From contig DULJ01000056.1 in the NCBI GenBank assembly GCA_012840465.1, positions 1 to 64,000 on the forward strand: a stretch of DNA of 64,000 nucleotides, read 5' to 3'. Origin of the DNA: Caryophanales bacterium (GTDB taxonomy: Bacteria > Bacillota > Bacilli > Bacillales > Bacillaceae_J). Positions 28,783 through 39,299 of this stretch are shown piece by piece. The notes below the pieces were generated by a model, which was given only the letters and a program-made list of their open reading frames with translations, ran no database searches and was not told where the DNA came from. Numbering within the stretch: position 1 is the first letter of the stretch; each line of letters begins with the position of its first letter. The translations under genes were made by a program, and so were the position numbers.

Positions 28783-30768
28783 TTACCACTCTTTAAGCGG
28801 ATCACCAATTGGACCATCTGTTTTATTTATTTTTATTAATGTCGTGGCTGTATCATGTGGTGCAACCGGATCACCATCAATTTTATAGGTATCTTTAAGC
28901 TTTGCCGTGATGATTACAAAGCCGTATTCGGTTAAACCACCTCGATGGAGAACTCCATTGTCGTCTACTGTAAATAGACCCTCCGTATTAACATCCCACT
29001 CAAAAACTTCAGGATTTATGTTGAAACCATTTGGTTGGGGCAGAAGTTCACTAAACATATTTTTTCCATCTGTAAATTCATAACTAGTTTTATTAAATGT
29101 AATGCCCTTTAAGTTTACTTTAACTGGTGTTTCTGCCTTAATACTATTGTCTTTCTTGTCCTTAGCTTCAACCGTAATTTTCGTTGTTCCAACACCAGTC
29201 GCTGTGACAACCCCATTACTGACCTTCGCAACTTTATTATCGGAGGAAGTCCAAGTAAATTGGGTTGGCATTTCAATATCTTCAGGTTTCACCCCCGGCG
29301 GTGGCACAACCTCAATTTCACTATTTAAATCTAATGTTAGATTAGTAGGATTTTTATAAACATTAATCGCATATGGCGGATTTTTGAACTTCAAACCAAA
29401 GCTTTCATTGTCCATTACATTTATTGTAAATGGAACATCAATGGATTGTTTTCGTCCAGCTAAATCCGTATAAGTTAATTTCACATTATGGAATGTATAT
29501 TCTCCCGCTTTATCAAATTCCATTGAAAATGATTTAACGAATGGACTAGGTGTTTTCGAATCAGCATTGTATACAACATCCGGTATACTCACTAGTACAT
29601 AGTTACCATCTTCTGTTTTAATAGCACTTGAGTCTTCTGGAATTCCGACATGACCATTATCAGGGAATGAAACATCATTCAAATTGATTTTAAGCTGAAT
29701 ATCTTTCATCGCTGAATGATTCATTTCCTCAGTAATACGGATTAGGCTGTTATTTAATTCCTCTACAGATTTCGCTGTATAGGAATCGGCCCCAGTTGTG
29801 CCCGATAATTCAGTCAGAAACTGCTTATCTTCTTTTTTCCAATTCCCTATCCAAACTGAGAAAATCTTTACTTTATTTGCAGCCAGTGCACTAGCCATAT
29901 CGATTGCCGCTAAATCATATACATTATATTTTTTGGAATATTTAAAGGTCGTAAATGGTGGATACCCGTTATAATTAAATTCAGTATGCCATCCCAATAC
30001 ATTATTAAAAATCTGAGTATTATCTTGTTTGATATAATATTTTTTGCAAAATAAGCAGACTTGCGGTTCATAAATACCATCAACATTTCTAGTAACAGTG
30101 CTTGGGCCTGCAGTAGATCGTCCATCTGTTAATAAAATAATATATTTCGTATTATCACTATCCGCAAACAATTCATTGGCACGATTTAGGGCAGCATGGT
30201 AATTTGTTTTTTCCAATAAGTTAGGAAAATCAGCTTTAAGCTCCTTTACCTTTGATTTTACACTTTTTAGATGTTCTTGGACTTCCGATTTTGGTTGGTC
30301 TTTGGGGTTAAATGGAATCCCTTCACGATCTTTTGCGAATAAGCGATCCGCTTCATTAAATGGAATCATCGCAAACCGATCCCCATTAATCACTTTCCCA
30401 TTCAAGTTGTCAATTGTCTTTTCTACTGCTTTTTTCGTTCTTTCCATTTTACTATCAATACCTAACAATGAACCTAATAATTGTCCAAGTAGCCCTCTAG
30501 TCATAGAACCTGTAACATCTATAAGGAAAATTACATCCATTGCTTTTTCTCTATTTTCTACATCTAATATCCCTTCAGGATTAATGTTGATATTAATATC
30601 AGCTGTTGCTACTTCAGTATTTGTATCAATAAGATAGCCATCTGGTTTGGTCGGCTGCACATTAACGCCCAATGTAGCACTACTTGATGCTGCATTTACA
30701 CTCAAAAAAGGGGACCATTGTCCTAAAAAAAGTAAAAGTATGATGAGTATATTAATCTTTCTTTTCAT
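28783..30768 (-). CDS. Secreted VWA-domain protein with BIG2-like repeat (tandem paralog)
   Basis: DVIFLIDVTGSMTRG; VCLFCKKYYIKQ insert; C-terminus GPIGDPLKEW. Confidence 0.87.
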   Translation of the reverse strand: MKRKINILIILLLFLGQWSPFLSVNAASSSATLGVNVQPTKPDGYLIDTNTEVATADINININPEGILDVENREKAMDVIFLIDVTGSMTRGLLGQLLGSLLGIDSKMERTKKAVEKTIDNLNGKVINGDRFAMIPFNEADRLFAKDREGIPFNPKDQPKSEVQEHLKSVKSKVKELKADFPNLLEKTNYHAALNRANELFADSDNTKYIILLTDGRSTAGPSTVTRNVDGIYEPQVCLFCKKYYIKQDNTQIFNNVLGWHTEFNYNGYPPFTTFKYSKKYNVYDLAAIDMASALAANKVKIFSVWIGNWKKEDKQFLTELSGTTGADSYTAKSVEELNNSLIRITEEMNHSAMKDIQLKINLNDVSFPDNGHVGIPEDSSAIKTEDGNYVLVSIPDVVYNADSKTPSPFVKSFSMEFDKAGEYTFHNVKLTYTDLAGRKQSIDVPFTINVMDNESFGLKFKNPPYAINVYKNPTNLTLDLNSEIEVVPPPGVKPEDIEMPTQFTWTSSDNKVAKVSNGVVTATGVGTTKITVEAKDKKDNSIKAETPVKVNLKGITFNKTSYEFTDGKNMFSELLPQPNGFNINPEVFEWDVNTEGLFTVDDNGVLHRGGLTEYGFVIITAKLKDTYKIDGDPVAPHDTATTLIKINKTDGPIGDPLKEW

Positions 30769-31111
30769 TTTAATCCCTTCTTTGTATAAAATATTTATTT
30801 CTACAAATTATCCAGTATTAGGGACATGCCCCAAATGTTACCACACACTTTATTATAATTATAAAGCCTCAGTCTGTGAGAAATCGCATACATAATTGAC
30901 AAGTATGCGAAGGGTTTGTGACAATTTCGTGAACATCTGAGAGGAGAAGAATGTTATTCGTTCTGGTAATTTATATCTAAATGGGGGATAACAATTGGGA
31001 TTCAATCGGCTGTGCTTGTTCAAAATGGAGATGAATTTTTTAAAGATATTACCGGGGCAGTAAATGGTGAAATGATCATAAAAGGTGATGCCTAAAATTT
31101 AAAATATGAAT

Positions 31112-31173
31112 AAAGTGCTGTCCAACTTAAACTGGAGCAAAATGGCTTAGTTTAGGTTGGACAGCTTTTTGGT
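31112..31173. terminator. Long hairpin terminator downstream of folC
   Basis: GCTGTCCAACTTAAACT...AGTTTAGGTTGGACAGCTTTTT. Confidence 0.75.
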
Positions 31174-31179
31174 GCCATG

Positions 31180-32490
31180 CTAGTCGTTCATTAGCATGAA
31201 TTCCCGGACTTCAGAAATAAAATATAAAGATCCCGTAATGATTAGAATTCCATCGTCTGACTCTATAATTTTTTGCTTTTCATCCTCAATCGCCTTTTCC
31301 CAATCCTCTACAATATGCCTATTTGCAGAAGTAGATAACTCAAACAATTCCTTTGCCTCAGCACAACGATTGAATTCAAATTGGGTAAAGGTCATTTGAT
31401 CGGCAATGTTATCAAGTTTTGCAATCATATCTACTAAAGGTTTGTCCTTAAGTGCACTGAAAATGATATGAATTTTTTTGTCCGGATAATACCTTTTGAT
31501 TGTCTTACACAATGTATCAATGCCTTCAGGATTATGGGCACCATCAATAAAGGTTAGCGGCTTGTCTGAGACTTTTTCAAAACGTCCTTCCCACCTTGTT
31601 TTTAAAAGTCCCGTTCTGATCTGTTCTTCATCAATGACAAAGGAAAAATATTGTCGTAAGTATTCGATTGCCATCAGGGCTGTTGCCGCATTTTTCACCT
31701 GATGTTCGCCTTTCATTGTAATTTCTAAGTTTTCAAGCTTATTAAATAGCGATTGAAACGTAAATACTTCATTGCCATTATGTAGGGCTGTATCGATAGT
31801 TTTAAATTCTTTACCTACTCTGTACAGCTTGGAATTTTTCGATTTGGCGATATCCGCAATAATTTGCTCGGCTTCTGGCTGTTCGACCGCCGTTACAACT
31901 GGGAAACCTGACTTAATAATACCCGCTTTTTCTGTCGTGATTTCCTCCACCGTGTTACCTAGGATATTCATATGATCTTGTCCGATATTTGTAATCACTG
32001 AAACCAGTGGGATGATTACATTTGTTGAATCTAACCGTCCACCAAGCCCGGTTTCAATCAGGGAAATGTAAGGGACTGCGACTTTTGCAAAATATTCAAG
32101 CGCAATCACAGTTAATACTTCGAATTCTGTCGGCGCACCGTATTCTGTAGCTTCACCGCATGTTTCAACGATCGGCTTTATTTTTTTTACTAGCTCCACA
32201 AAGTCCTCATCAGAAATTGGAATACCGTCCACGCTAATTCTTTCATTGAAACTTTTGATATATGGAGAAGTGAAGGTCCCAACAACATAGCCTGCTTCTT
32301 GTAAAATATGGCGCATAAAGCTTACTGTGGATCCCTTGCCATTTGTACCAGCTACGTGAACGGTCTTTAAGCGTCTTTCTGGATGACCTAACTGCTCAAG
32401 CATGAAATTCATTCGTTCTAAGCCTGGTTTAATACCAAATGTAGTACGGCTATTAAGCCATTGAAGTGCTTCGTTATATTCATTGTTCAT
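31180..32490 (-). CDS. folC: Folylpolyglutamate synthase / dihydrofolate synthase
   Basis: HVAGTNGKGSTVSFMRHIL; synteny next to valS and comC. Confidence 0.96.
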   Translation of the reverse strand: MNNEYNEALQWLNSRTTFGIKPGLERMNFMLEQLGHPERRLKTVHVAGTNGKGSTVSFMRHILQEAGYVVGTFTSPYIKSFNERISVDGIPISDEDFVELVKKIKPIVETCGEATEYGAPTEFEVLTVIALEYFAKVAVPYISLIETGLGGRLDSTNVIIPLVSVITNIGQDHMNILGNTVEEITTEKAGIIKSGFPVVTAVEQPEAEQIIADIAKSKNSKLYRVGKEFKTIDTALHNGNEVFTFQSLFNKLENLEITMKGEHQVKNAATALMAIEYLRQYFSFVIDEEQIRTGLLKTRWEGRFEKVSDKPLTFIDGAHNPEGIDTLCKTIKRYYPDKKIHIIFSALKDKPLVDMIAKLDNIADQMTFTQFEFNRCAEAKELFELSTSANRHIVEDWEKAIEDEKQKIIESDDGILIITGSLYFISEVREFMLMND

Positions 32491-32693
32491 TAGTTAATCC
32501 TCCTATCATGCTTACAGTATATACCCATAACAATTGTAAAAATAACTCTTTCGAATTGTCAACGCGATCAACTTATAGAACTTTTGAAACAAAATGGTTT
32601 ACTTTTTATTAAAACTCGCATACAATAAAACAAAACTTTCCCAAAGGAAACTATTTGGTGTCCAAGAAACTATTTTGAGTGAGGTTGATTTTT

Positions 32694-32933
32694 ATGATTG
32701 AAGATGCTCTTTCGCTTTATCAGTGTGAAACTGGTGATAACGCTGTAATTGAAAGTATGTCCATTCAAGGTGTGATGCGCCGTCGTTTATTAGATTTAGG
32801 CTTTGTGAAAGGAGCACAAATTGAAGTTTTGCGTAAAAGCCCATTAGGTGATCCAGTAGCATATCTTGTTAATAACACAACGATCGCTTTACGAAAAGAA
32901 GAAAGTAATCATATCTTTGTGAGAAAAGCATAA
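32694..32933 (+). CDS. feoA: Ferrous iron transport protein FeoA
   Basis: SH3-like FeoA: RRRLLDLGFVKGAQIEVLRKSPLGDPVAYLV; likely start MIEDALSL (supplied ORF starts at 32679). Confidence 0.88.
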   Translation: MIEDALSLYQCETGDNAVIESMSIQGVMRRRLLDLGFVKGAQIEVLRKSPLGDPVAYLVNNTTIALRKEESNHIFVRKA

Positions 32934-32934
32934 A

Positions 32935-33068
32935 GCTAGTTTAGCAACGTATGGACTTGAAGCACATCGACTGAGCTATAGGAACGACGATGAATGTAGT
33001 GGATTGATGGTGACTTATCGTAGGGAGATGGGCGAAGTCTACTAGTTGCTAGGCGCTGGAGCTACATA
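32935..33068. repeat. Element B, copy 2 (between feoA and feoB)
   Basis: AGCTAGTTTAGCAACGTATGGACTTGAAGCACATCGACTGAG...CTTATCGTAGGGAGATGGGCGAAG...GCTAGGCGCTGGAGCTA; inverted match to 58948-59090. Confidence 0.8.
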
Positions 33069-33082
33069 AAAAAAGGAGGCAA

Positions 33083-33757
33083 ATGATGAGCACATTTAAA
33101 ATTGCGTTGGCCGGTAATCCAAATACCGGGAAGAGTACCCTTTTTAATGCACTAACAGGCCTAAAACAGCATACAGGAAATTGGGCGGGAAAAACCGTTG
33201 AACTGGCGGAAGGGTCATTCGAATATTTGGATGACACATTCAAAGTCATTGACCTGCCAGGAACCTATTCCTTATATTCCAACTCAGTTGATGAGGAGGT
33301 TGCCAGGGATTATATTCTTTACGAAAATCCCGATGTAACCCTCGTTGTTGTTGATGGAACAGCTTTGGAACGAAATTTAAACCTTGCCCTTCAAGTACTG
33401 GAAATAACCGAAAAGGTGATTATCTGCGTGAATTTAATAGATGAGGCTGAAAAAAAAGGAATTACAATTGACAGCGGGCAGTTGTCTAAACAATTAAATA
33501 TACCTGTTGTAAAAATTTCAGCAAGAAACAAGTTGGGTTTTGATCATTTATTTAAGACCATCTATGACCTCGTTCATGGAACTATTATTACAAAAAAATA
33601 TAAAATCAATTATTCTTCTGAACTTGAAAAGAAAATTGCTGAATTAGAACCAATTGTTGAAAAAGTAGTTGGCAATCGTTTCCCTCCTCGCTGGATTGCC
33701 CTTCGGCTCTTGGATGGAGATAAAGGATTAGTAGAAAGCTTAAATAAAAGGATGTGA
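33083..33757 (+). CDS. feoB: FeoB N-terminal GTPase domain protein (split FeoB)
   Basis: GNPNTGKSTLFNALTGLKQHTGNWAGKTVE, DLPGTYSL, G4-like NLID; ends before the membrane domain. Confidence 0.93.
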   Translation: MMSTFKIALAGNPNTGKSTLFNALTGLKQHTGNWAGKTVELAEGSFEYLDDTFKVIDLPGTYSLYSNSVDEEVARDYILYENPDVTLVVVDGTALERNLNLALQVLEITEKVIICVNLIDEAEKKGITIDSGQLSKQLNIPVVKISARNKLGFDHLFKTIYDLVHGTIITKKYKINYSSELEKKIAELEPIVEKVVGNRFPPRWIALRLLDGDKGLVESLNKRM

Positions 33758-33761
33758 GAAT

Positions 33762-35159
33762 ATGGGAGCACAATTACCGTTACCCAATTCTTCTTTAGCT
33801 GATGTCGCAAGATTTGCTTCTACATTGGTAAATGAAGAAATACGGGATGAAATTGTTGAAAATATCTATAAGGAAAGTTCGACGATATGCAAGAATGTCG
33901 TGACATATACAGACAAAGAAAAATGGAAAACGGAAAAAATTGACACTATCCTGACGTCGCCTATCTGGGGTTTTCCTATTATGTTTCTCATGCTCGGCGT
34001 CGTTTTTTGGATTACAATTGCTGGAGCCAATGTTCCCTCAGAGGCAATTGCCGCTGGATTTGCTTGGTTGGAACAACTCGTAACTCAATTTTTTATTGCG
34101 ATCCATGCTCCAAGTTGGCTTCATGGCGTATTAGTCTTAGGTTTCTTCAGAGGAACCGCATGGGTTGTAAGTGTGATGCTCCCACCTATGGCGATTTTCT
34201 TCCCACTATTTGCCTTGCTTGAGAATTATGGCTATTTGCCTCGCGTTGCTTTTAATCTTGACCGCCTTTTCAAAGGTGTTGGGGCACACGGGAAGCAGAG
34301 TCTGACAATGGCGATGGGGTTCGGTTGTAATGCAGCCGCAGTTATGGCCACAAGAATTATCGAGTCCCCGAGAGAAAGGATGCTAGCGATATTAACGAAT
34401 AATTTCGTACCGTGTAACGGTCGCTGGCCGATATTAATATTGATCGCAACCCTATATATGGCGACCAGCTATAGTGGTGGAATGGCTACCCTCGTTACAG
34501 CCGCGACAGTCATGGGGCTTGTCTTATTCGGGATTGCTGTAACCTTATTTGTTTCGTGGTTTCTATCTAAAACATTGTTAAGGGGTGTACCTTCCCATTA
34601 TACGTTGGAGCTGCCCCCTTATCGTCGCCCGAAAATTTGGAATACCGTTGTGCGTTCAAGTATTGATAAGTCTTGGTTCGTTTTAAAAAGAGCGGTCATT
34701 ATTGCTGCTCCCGCTTCCATCCTTACATGGATTTTAGCCAATATAATGATTGGGGATAGCTCCATTCTCATGCATTTTGTTAGTTTTCTAGACCCTTTCG
34801 CAAGAATGTTAGGTTTAGATGGATTTATTTTGGCTGCTTTTATTTTGGGATTGCCTGCTAACGAAATTGTTATTCCGATTCTGTTAATGGGATATTTATC
34901 CCAAGGAGCTTTACTTGAAATTGATAGTTTGGCAGAGGTTAAGCAAATTTTTATTAACCAAGGCTGGACTTGGTTAACGGCCCTAAACATGATGCTGTTC
35001 TCATTATTGCATTATCCGTGTGGTACAACTTTGTTTAACATTTATAAAGAAACAAAAAGTAAGAAATGTACTTTTCTTTCGTTTCTTATTCCGACCACGA
35101 TTGCTGTTCTTGTTACCTTTATAACCGCAACAGTGGTAAGATCACTAGGTTGGGTATAA
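33762..35159 (+). CDS. FeoB membrane permease domain protein (split FeoB, Gate/nucleoside-recognition domains)
   Basis: GCNAAAVMATRIIESPRERMLAILTNNFVPCNGRWPILI and multiple TM helices; own start 4 nt after the upstream stop. Confidence 0.92.
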   Translation: MGAQLPLPNSSLADVARFASTLVNEEIRDEIVENIYKESSTICKNVVTYTDKEKWKTEKIDTILTSPIWGFPIMFLMLGVVFWITIAGANVPSEAIAAGFAWLEQLVTQFFIAIHAPSWLHGVLVLGFFRGTAWVVSVMLPPMAIFFPLFALLENYGYLPRVAFNLDRLFKGVGAHGKQSLTMAMGFGCNAAAVMATRIIESPRERMLAILTNNFVPCNGRWPILILIATLYMATSYSGGMATLVTAATVMGLVLFGIAVTLFVSWFLSKTLLRGVPSHYTLELPPYRRPKIWNTVVRSSIDKSWFVLKRAVIIAAPASILTWILANIMIGDSSILMHFVSFLDPFARMLGLDGFILAAFILGLPANEIVIPILLMGYLSQGALLEIDSLAEVKQIFINQGWTWLTALNMMLFSLLHYPCGTTLFNIYKETKSKKCTFLSFLIPTTIAVLVTFITATVVRSLGWV

Positions 35160-35259
35160 ATTGTCGTTTTGTTAGCTATTTTCCCTTAATTTGTTGTAAG
35201 AGCTATTGTCTTCCTATATAATTATAGTTACACTGAATTTTTTTAAGGGTGGTATTGGA

Positions 35260-35682
35260 ATGCCTACGCCTAGTATGGAAGACTATCTTGAGCAAATTTA
35301 TTTATTAATAGACCAAAAAGGGTATGCAAGGGTATCAGATATTGCTGAGAATTTATCTGTTCTACCCTCTTCTGTAACTAAAATGGTACAAAAGTTAGAT
35401 AAAGACGAATACCTTATATATGAAAAATACAGAGGGATTGTACTCACACCGAAAGGGAAAAAAATTGGTCAGCGCTTATTATTTCGCCACGAATTGTTGG
35501 AACAATTTTTGGGGCTAATCGGGGTGAAAGAGGAGAATATTTATAATGATGTCGAGGGCATTGAACATCATTTAAGCTGGAACTCGATTGACCGAATTGG
35601 TGATCTCATCCATTATCTTGAAAAAAACAAACAAGAATATGATGATTATTTGAAGGAACTTATTAATTCAGAAAAAGATTAG
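35260..35682 (+). CDS. mntR: Manganese transport regulator MntR (DtxR family)
   Basis: [70 protein letters not shown], strongly resembles B. subtilis MntR; RBS AAGGGTGG. Confidence 0.95.
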   Translation: MPTPSMEDYLEQIYLLIDQKGYARVSDIAENLSVLPSSVTKMVQKLDKDEYLIYEKYRGIVLTPKGKKIGQRLLFRHELLEQFLGLIGVKEENIYNDVEGIEHHLSWNSIDRIGDLIHYLEKNKQEYDDYLKELINSEKD

Positions 35683-35687
35683 AAAAT

Positions 35688-35733
35688 AAAAAGCAGATCT
35701 CAGGTTAATTTTTGAGATTTGCTTTTTATTTTT
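35688..35733. terminator. Terminator between mntR and valS (convergent)
   Basis: AAAAGCAGATCTCA...TGAGATTTGCTTTTTATTTTT. Confidence 0.75.
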
Positions 35734-35742
35734 ATTTAAAAT

Positions 35743-38391
35743 TTAGCCTTGTAATTCTTGGATGCGTGCTTCTACTGTTGCACGTTTTTCAAGGTAGTCT
35801 TGTTCTTTTTTGCGTTCTTCTTCCACGACATTTGCCGGTGCTTTTCCAACAAACTTTTCATTACTTAATTTCTTTTGAACACGATCTACTTCTGCATTTA
35901 GTTTTTCTAATTCTTTTTGTAGGCGAGCGATTTCTTCATCGATGTTAAGTAAACCTTCAAGCGGCAGCGATAGTTCTGCACCTGTGACAACTGCTGTCAT
36001 TGCTTTTTCATCTGTAGTTAATTCAGTTGCGATTGTTAATTCACTAGGGTTACAGAAGCGTACTAAGTAATGACGGTTTCTATCTAGGCTTGCTAAAATA
36101 TCATCGTTTTTCGCTTTGATATTCAGCTTAATTTGCTTGCTCATTGGTGTATTAACTTCAGCGCGAATATTACGTACTGAATGGATGATAGTAACTAAAA
36201 GCTGCATTTCTTCAGCGGCTACATTGTCAGTTAATTCAGCACGAACCTCTGGCCATTTTGCTACAGTAATAGACTCGCCTTCATGTGGAAGTGCTTGCCA
36301 AATTTCCTCGGTAATAAATGGCATGAATGGGTGCAATAAGCGCATTGTATTATCAAGAACGTAAGCTAGCACTGAGCGTGTTGTCTTCTTCGCTGCTTCA
36401 TCTTCACCGTACAATGGAAGTTTCGCCATTTCAATGTACCAGTCACATAGATCATCCCAAATGAAGTTATAAAGAACACGACCAACTTCACCAAACTCGT
36501 ATTTATCAGCCATCTTCGTAACTGTTTCAATTGTTTCGTTTAAACGAGTTAAAATCCACTTATCAGCAACTGATTTTTCACCGCTTAGGTCAAGCTCTTC
36601 GTATTTAATGCCATTCATGTTCATGAGCGCGAATCGAGATGCGTTCCAAATTTTATTGGCAAAGTTCCAAGTTGATTCAACTTTTTCCCAAACGAAACGT
36701 AAATCCTGACCTGGTGATGTTCCTGTTGATAGGAAGTAACGAAGCGAGTCCGCACCATATTTTTCAATAACATCCATTGGGTCAACGCCGTTACCAAGTG
36801 ATTTACTCATCTTACGGCCTTCAGAATCACGAACAAGTCCGTGAATAAGAACATCTTTGAATGGGCGCTGGTTATCAGTGAATTCAAGTCCTTGGAAGAT
36901 CATTCTTGATATCCAGAAGAAAATGATATCATAGCCTGTTACTAAGCAGTCTGTTGGATAGTAACGCTTGAAATCTTCAGCGTTTGCATTCGGCCAGCCT
37001 AATGTTGAAAACGGCCATAATGCTGAACTGAACCATGTATCTAGAACATCCTCATCCTGATTCCAATTTTCCTCATCTGCCGGTGCCTCGTGACCAACAT
37101 AAATTTCACCAGTCTCCTTATGGTACCAAGCCGGGATGCGGTGGCCCCACCATAATTGACGAGAAATACACCAATCACGGATATTTTCAAGCCAATGGAG
37201 GTATGTCTTTTCAAATCTTTCAGGGACAAAGTTTACTTTTTCCCCTGACTTTTGTTGTAGTTCAATCGCTGCATCAGCCAGCGGCTGCATTTTTACAAAC
37301 CATTGGGTTGAAAGATAGGGCTCAACAACGGCCCCGCTGCGCTCTGAATGCCCAACAGAATGGAGGTGATCTTCGATTTTAAAGAGAACACCTTGCTCTT
37401 GAAGATCTTTCACGATTTGTTTGCGGCAGGCGAAACGGTCCATTCCTTGGTAAATGCCGGCGTTTTCATTCATTGTTCCATCTTCGTTCATTACTAAAAC
37501 ACGTTCTAAGTTATGACGATTTCCTAGTTCAAAGTCATTCGGATCATGGGCAGGTGTAATTTTTACAGCCCCTGAACCAAATTCCATATCAACATAATCA
37601 TCGGCAACAATTGGAATTTCACGGCCAACGATCGGTAGTTTAACGGTTTTGCCAATTAAATGCTGGTATCTTTCATCCTTAGGATGAACAGCAACTGCAG
37701 TATCCCCAAGCATTGTTTCTGGACGAGTTGTTGCAATTTCAATTGAGCCGGAACCATCGACTACTGGATAATTCAGATGATAAAAGGCACCTTGAACATC
37801 TTTGTATATAACTTCGATGTCAGATAAAGCTGTTTTCGTCTGTGGATCCCAGTTAATAATATACTCACCGCGGTAAATGAGGCCTTTTTCATAAAGCTTT
37901 ACAAATACCTCGCGAACCGCTTTGGACAGACCTTCATCTAAAGTAAACCGCTCACGGCTATAATCAAGACCAAGGCCAAGCTTAGACCATTGGGTACGGA
38001 TGAAGTTTGCATACTCCTCTTTCCATTCCCAAGACTTTTCTAGAAACTTCTCACGGCCAAGGTCATAACGTGATTTACCTTCCTCACGAAGCTTACCTTC
38101 AACCTTTGCTTGAGTCGCAATACCGGCATGATCCATTCCTGGAAGCCATAACACATCATAGCCTTGCATCCTCTTCATTCTAGTAAGGATATCTTGGAGC
38201 GTTGTGTCCCACGCATGGCCAAGGTGCAGCTTCCCTGTTACGTTTGGTGGTGGAATTACGATTGTGTACGGCTCTTTTCCTGAACTTGGATTTGCCTCGA
38301 AAAACTTTCCTTTAAGCCACCATTCATAACGATTTTCTTCAACAGATTGTGGATCATATTTTGTAGGTAAATTGATCTTTTGATTAGTCAT
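35743..38391 (-). CDS. valS: Valyl-tRNA synthetase
   Basis: [21 protein letters not shown] (HIGH) and [12 protein letters not shown] (KMSKS). Confidence 0.98.
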   Translation of the reverse strand: MTNQKINLPTKYDPQSVEENRYEWWLKGKFFEANPSSGKEPYTIVIPPPNVTGKLHLGHAWDTTLQDILTRMKRMQGYDVLWLPGMDHAGIATQAKVEGKLREEGKSRYDLGREKFLEKSWEWKEEYANFIRTQWSKLGLGLDYSRERFTLDEGLSKAVREVFVKLYEKGLIYRGEYIINWDPQTKTALSDIEVIYKDVQGAFYHLNYPVVDGSGSIEIATTRPETMLGDTAVAVHPKDERYQHLIGKTVKLPIVGREIPIVADDYVDMEFGSGAVKITPAHDPNDFELGNRHNLERVLVMNEDGTMNENAGIYQGMDRFACRKQIVKDLQEQGVLFKIEDHLHSVGHSERSGAVVEPYLSTQWFVKMQPLADAAIELQQKSGEKVNFVPERFEKTYLHWLENIRDWCISRQLWWGHRIPAWYHKETGEIYVGHEAPADEENWNQDEDVLDTWFSSALWPFSTLGWPNANAEDFKRYYPTDCLVTGYDIIFFWISRMIFQGLEFTDNQRPFKDVLIHGLVRDSEGRKMSKSLGNGVDPMDVIEKYGADSLRYFLSTGTSPGQDLRFVWEKVESTWNFANKIWNASRFALMNMNGIKYEELDLSGEKSVADKWILTRLNETIETVTKMADKYEFGEVGRVLYNFIWDDLCDWYIEMAKLPLYGEDEAAKKTTRSVLAYVLDNTMRLLHPFMPFITEEIWQALPHEGESITVAKWPEVRAELTDNVAAEEMQLLVTIIHSVRNIRAEVNTPMSKQIKLNIKAKNDDILASLDRNRHYLVRFCNPSELTIATELTTDEKAMTAVVTGAELSLPLEGLLNIDEEIARLQKELEKLNAEVDRVQKKLSNEKFVGKAPANVVEEERKKEQDYLEKRATVEARIQELQG

Positions 38392-38439
38392 TCCTTTATG
38401 CCTCCTGTTTTGTTAGAAATTATGTATTTTATTTATTTT

Positions 38440-38775
38440 AAAAAATAAAAAACTCCCTTCATCCATATAAAAGGACGAAAGAAGTTATTCTTCGTGGTAC
38501 CACCTTTTTTCATTGATATTTTTTAATTATGCGTATGCGGAAAAATATCAATGCACTCAAACAGATAACGGACTGGGGACCGGCTTTTTCCTACTTGCAC
38601 ATTGTACATCTAACATTATGGACATCCTAATACACTTTGCATGTTAGATTGCGTTATGTTCAGAAAAGCTGCTCAAGGGCTACCTTCCCACGCTACATCC
38701 TAAGAGGCCTCCCAGCAAATTGACCTCTCTCTCTGAAGGGTTCACGAAGTACTCTTCCCTGTCTTTGCATTTTTA
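38440..38775 (-). ncRNA. T-box leader of valS
   Basis: Minus strand GGTGGTACCACG T-box motif then antiterminator/terminator CTTCTTTCGTCC..GGATGAAGGGAGTTTTTTA; candidate specifier GTA in GGGAAGGTAGCCC. Confidence 0.9.
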
Positions 38776-38776
38776 T

Positions 38777-38971
38777 TTTAACTTCATTCAGCAGAAGTCT
38801 CCCACTTCCATAGGTGGTGAGATGAATGCAAATTAGTATTTAAAATTCAGTGGGGGTACAAACCCCTGCTGAATAAAGTTAAAGCCTCCGGCGGATGCCT
38901 CAGATTTTCAGCGGAAGTTTTTCGAGCAAGCTCGAAAAAATCTGAGCGCAAATACGCCAAGGCGAATTTGA
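38777..38971 (-). repeat. Element A, copy 3 (inverted)
   Basis: Reverse complement of copies 1 and 2, ending GGCGAATTTG; abuts the T-box leader. Confidence 0.88.
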
Positions 38972-39299
38972 TTTGAATTGAATTTTATTACCTTATTTAT
39001 CAATATGGCGGGACGACCTTATATGTGAATGGATCATTACTTTATCAGAACTAACATAGTATCTGAGTCTAACTTCATAAAACCGATATCGTGTTCTCAC
39101 ATCTGACCCGCTTTTTTTCAGTTCACTTAATATATATTACCTTTAAAAAAATCAAATCGTCAACATTATCCCCAATATTTTTCTTTTTTAATACTAAGTT
39201 GGTGAAGAAAGTGTCGTTTGGTGGAATTTTGTCTTGTAAAGGTTCTGTCAATTGCATAAAATTAACATAGTCTTATATTTTTATTATGGAGGGGTTTTC

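Noticed and set aside
33740-33770. Programmed frameshift joining the two FeoB ORFs
   Set aside because: No convincing slippery heptamer; the second ORF has its own start and a plausible RBS, so split genes are the simpler reading, pending read verification.
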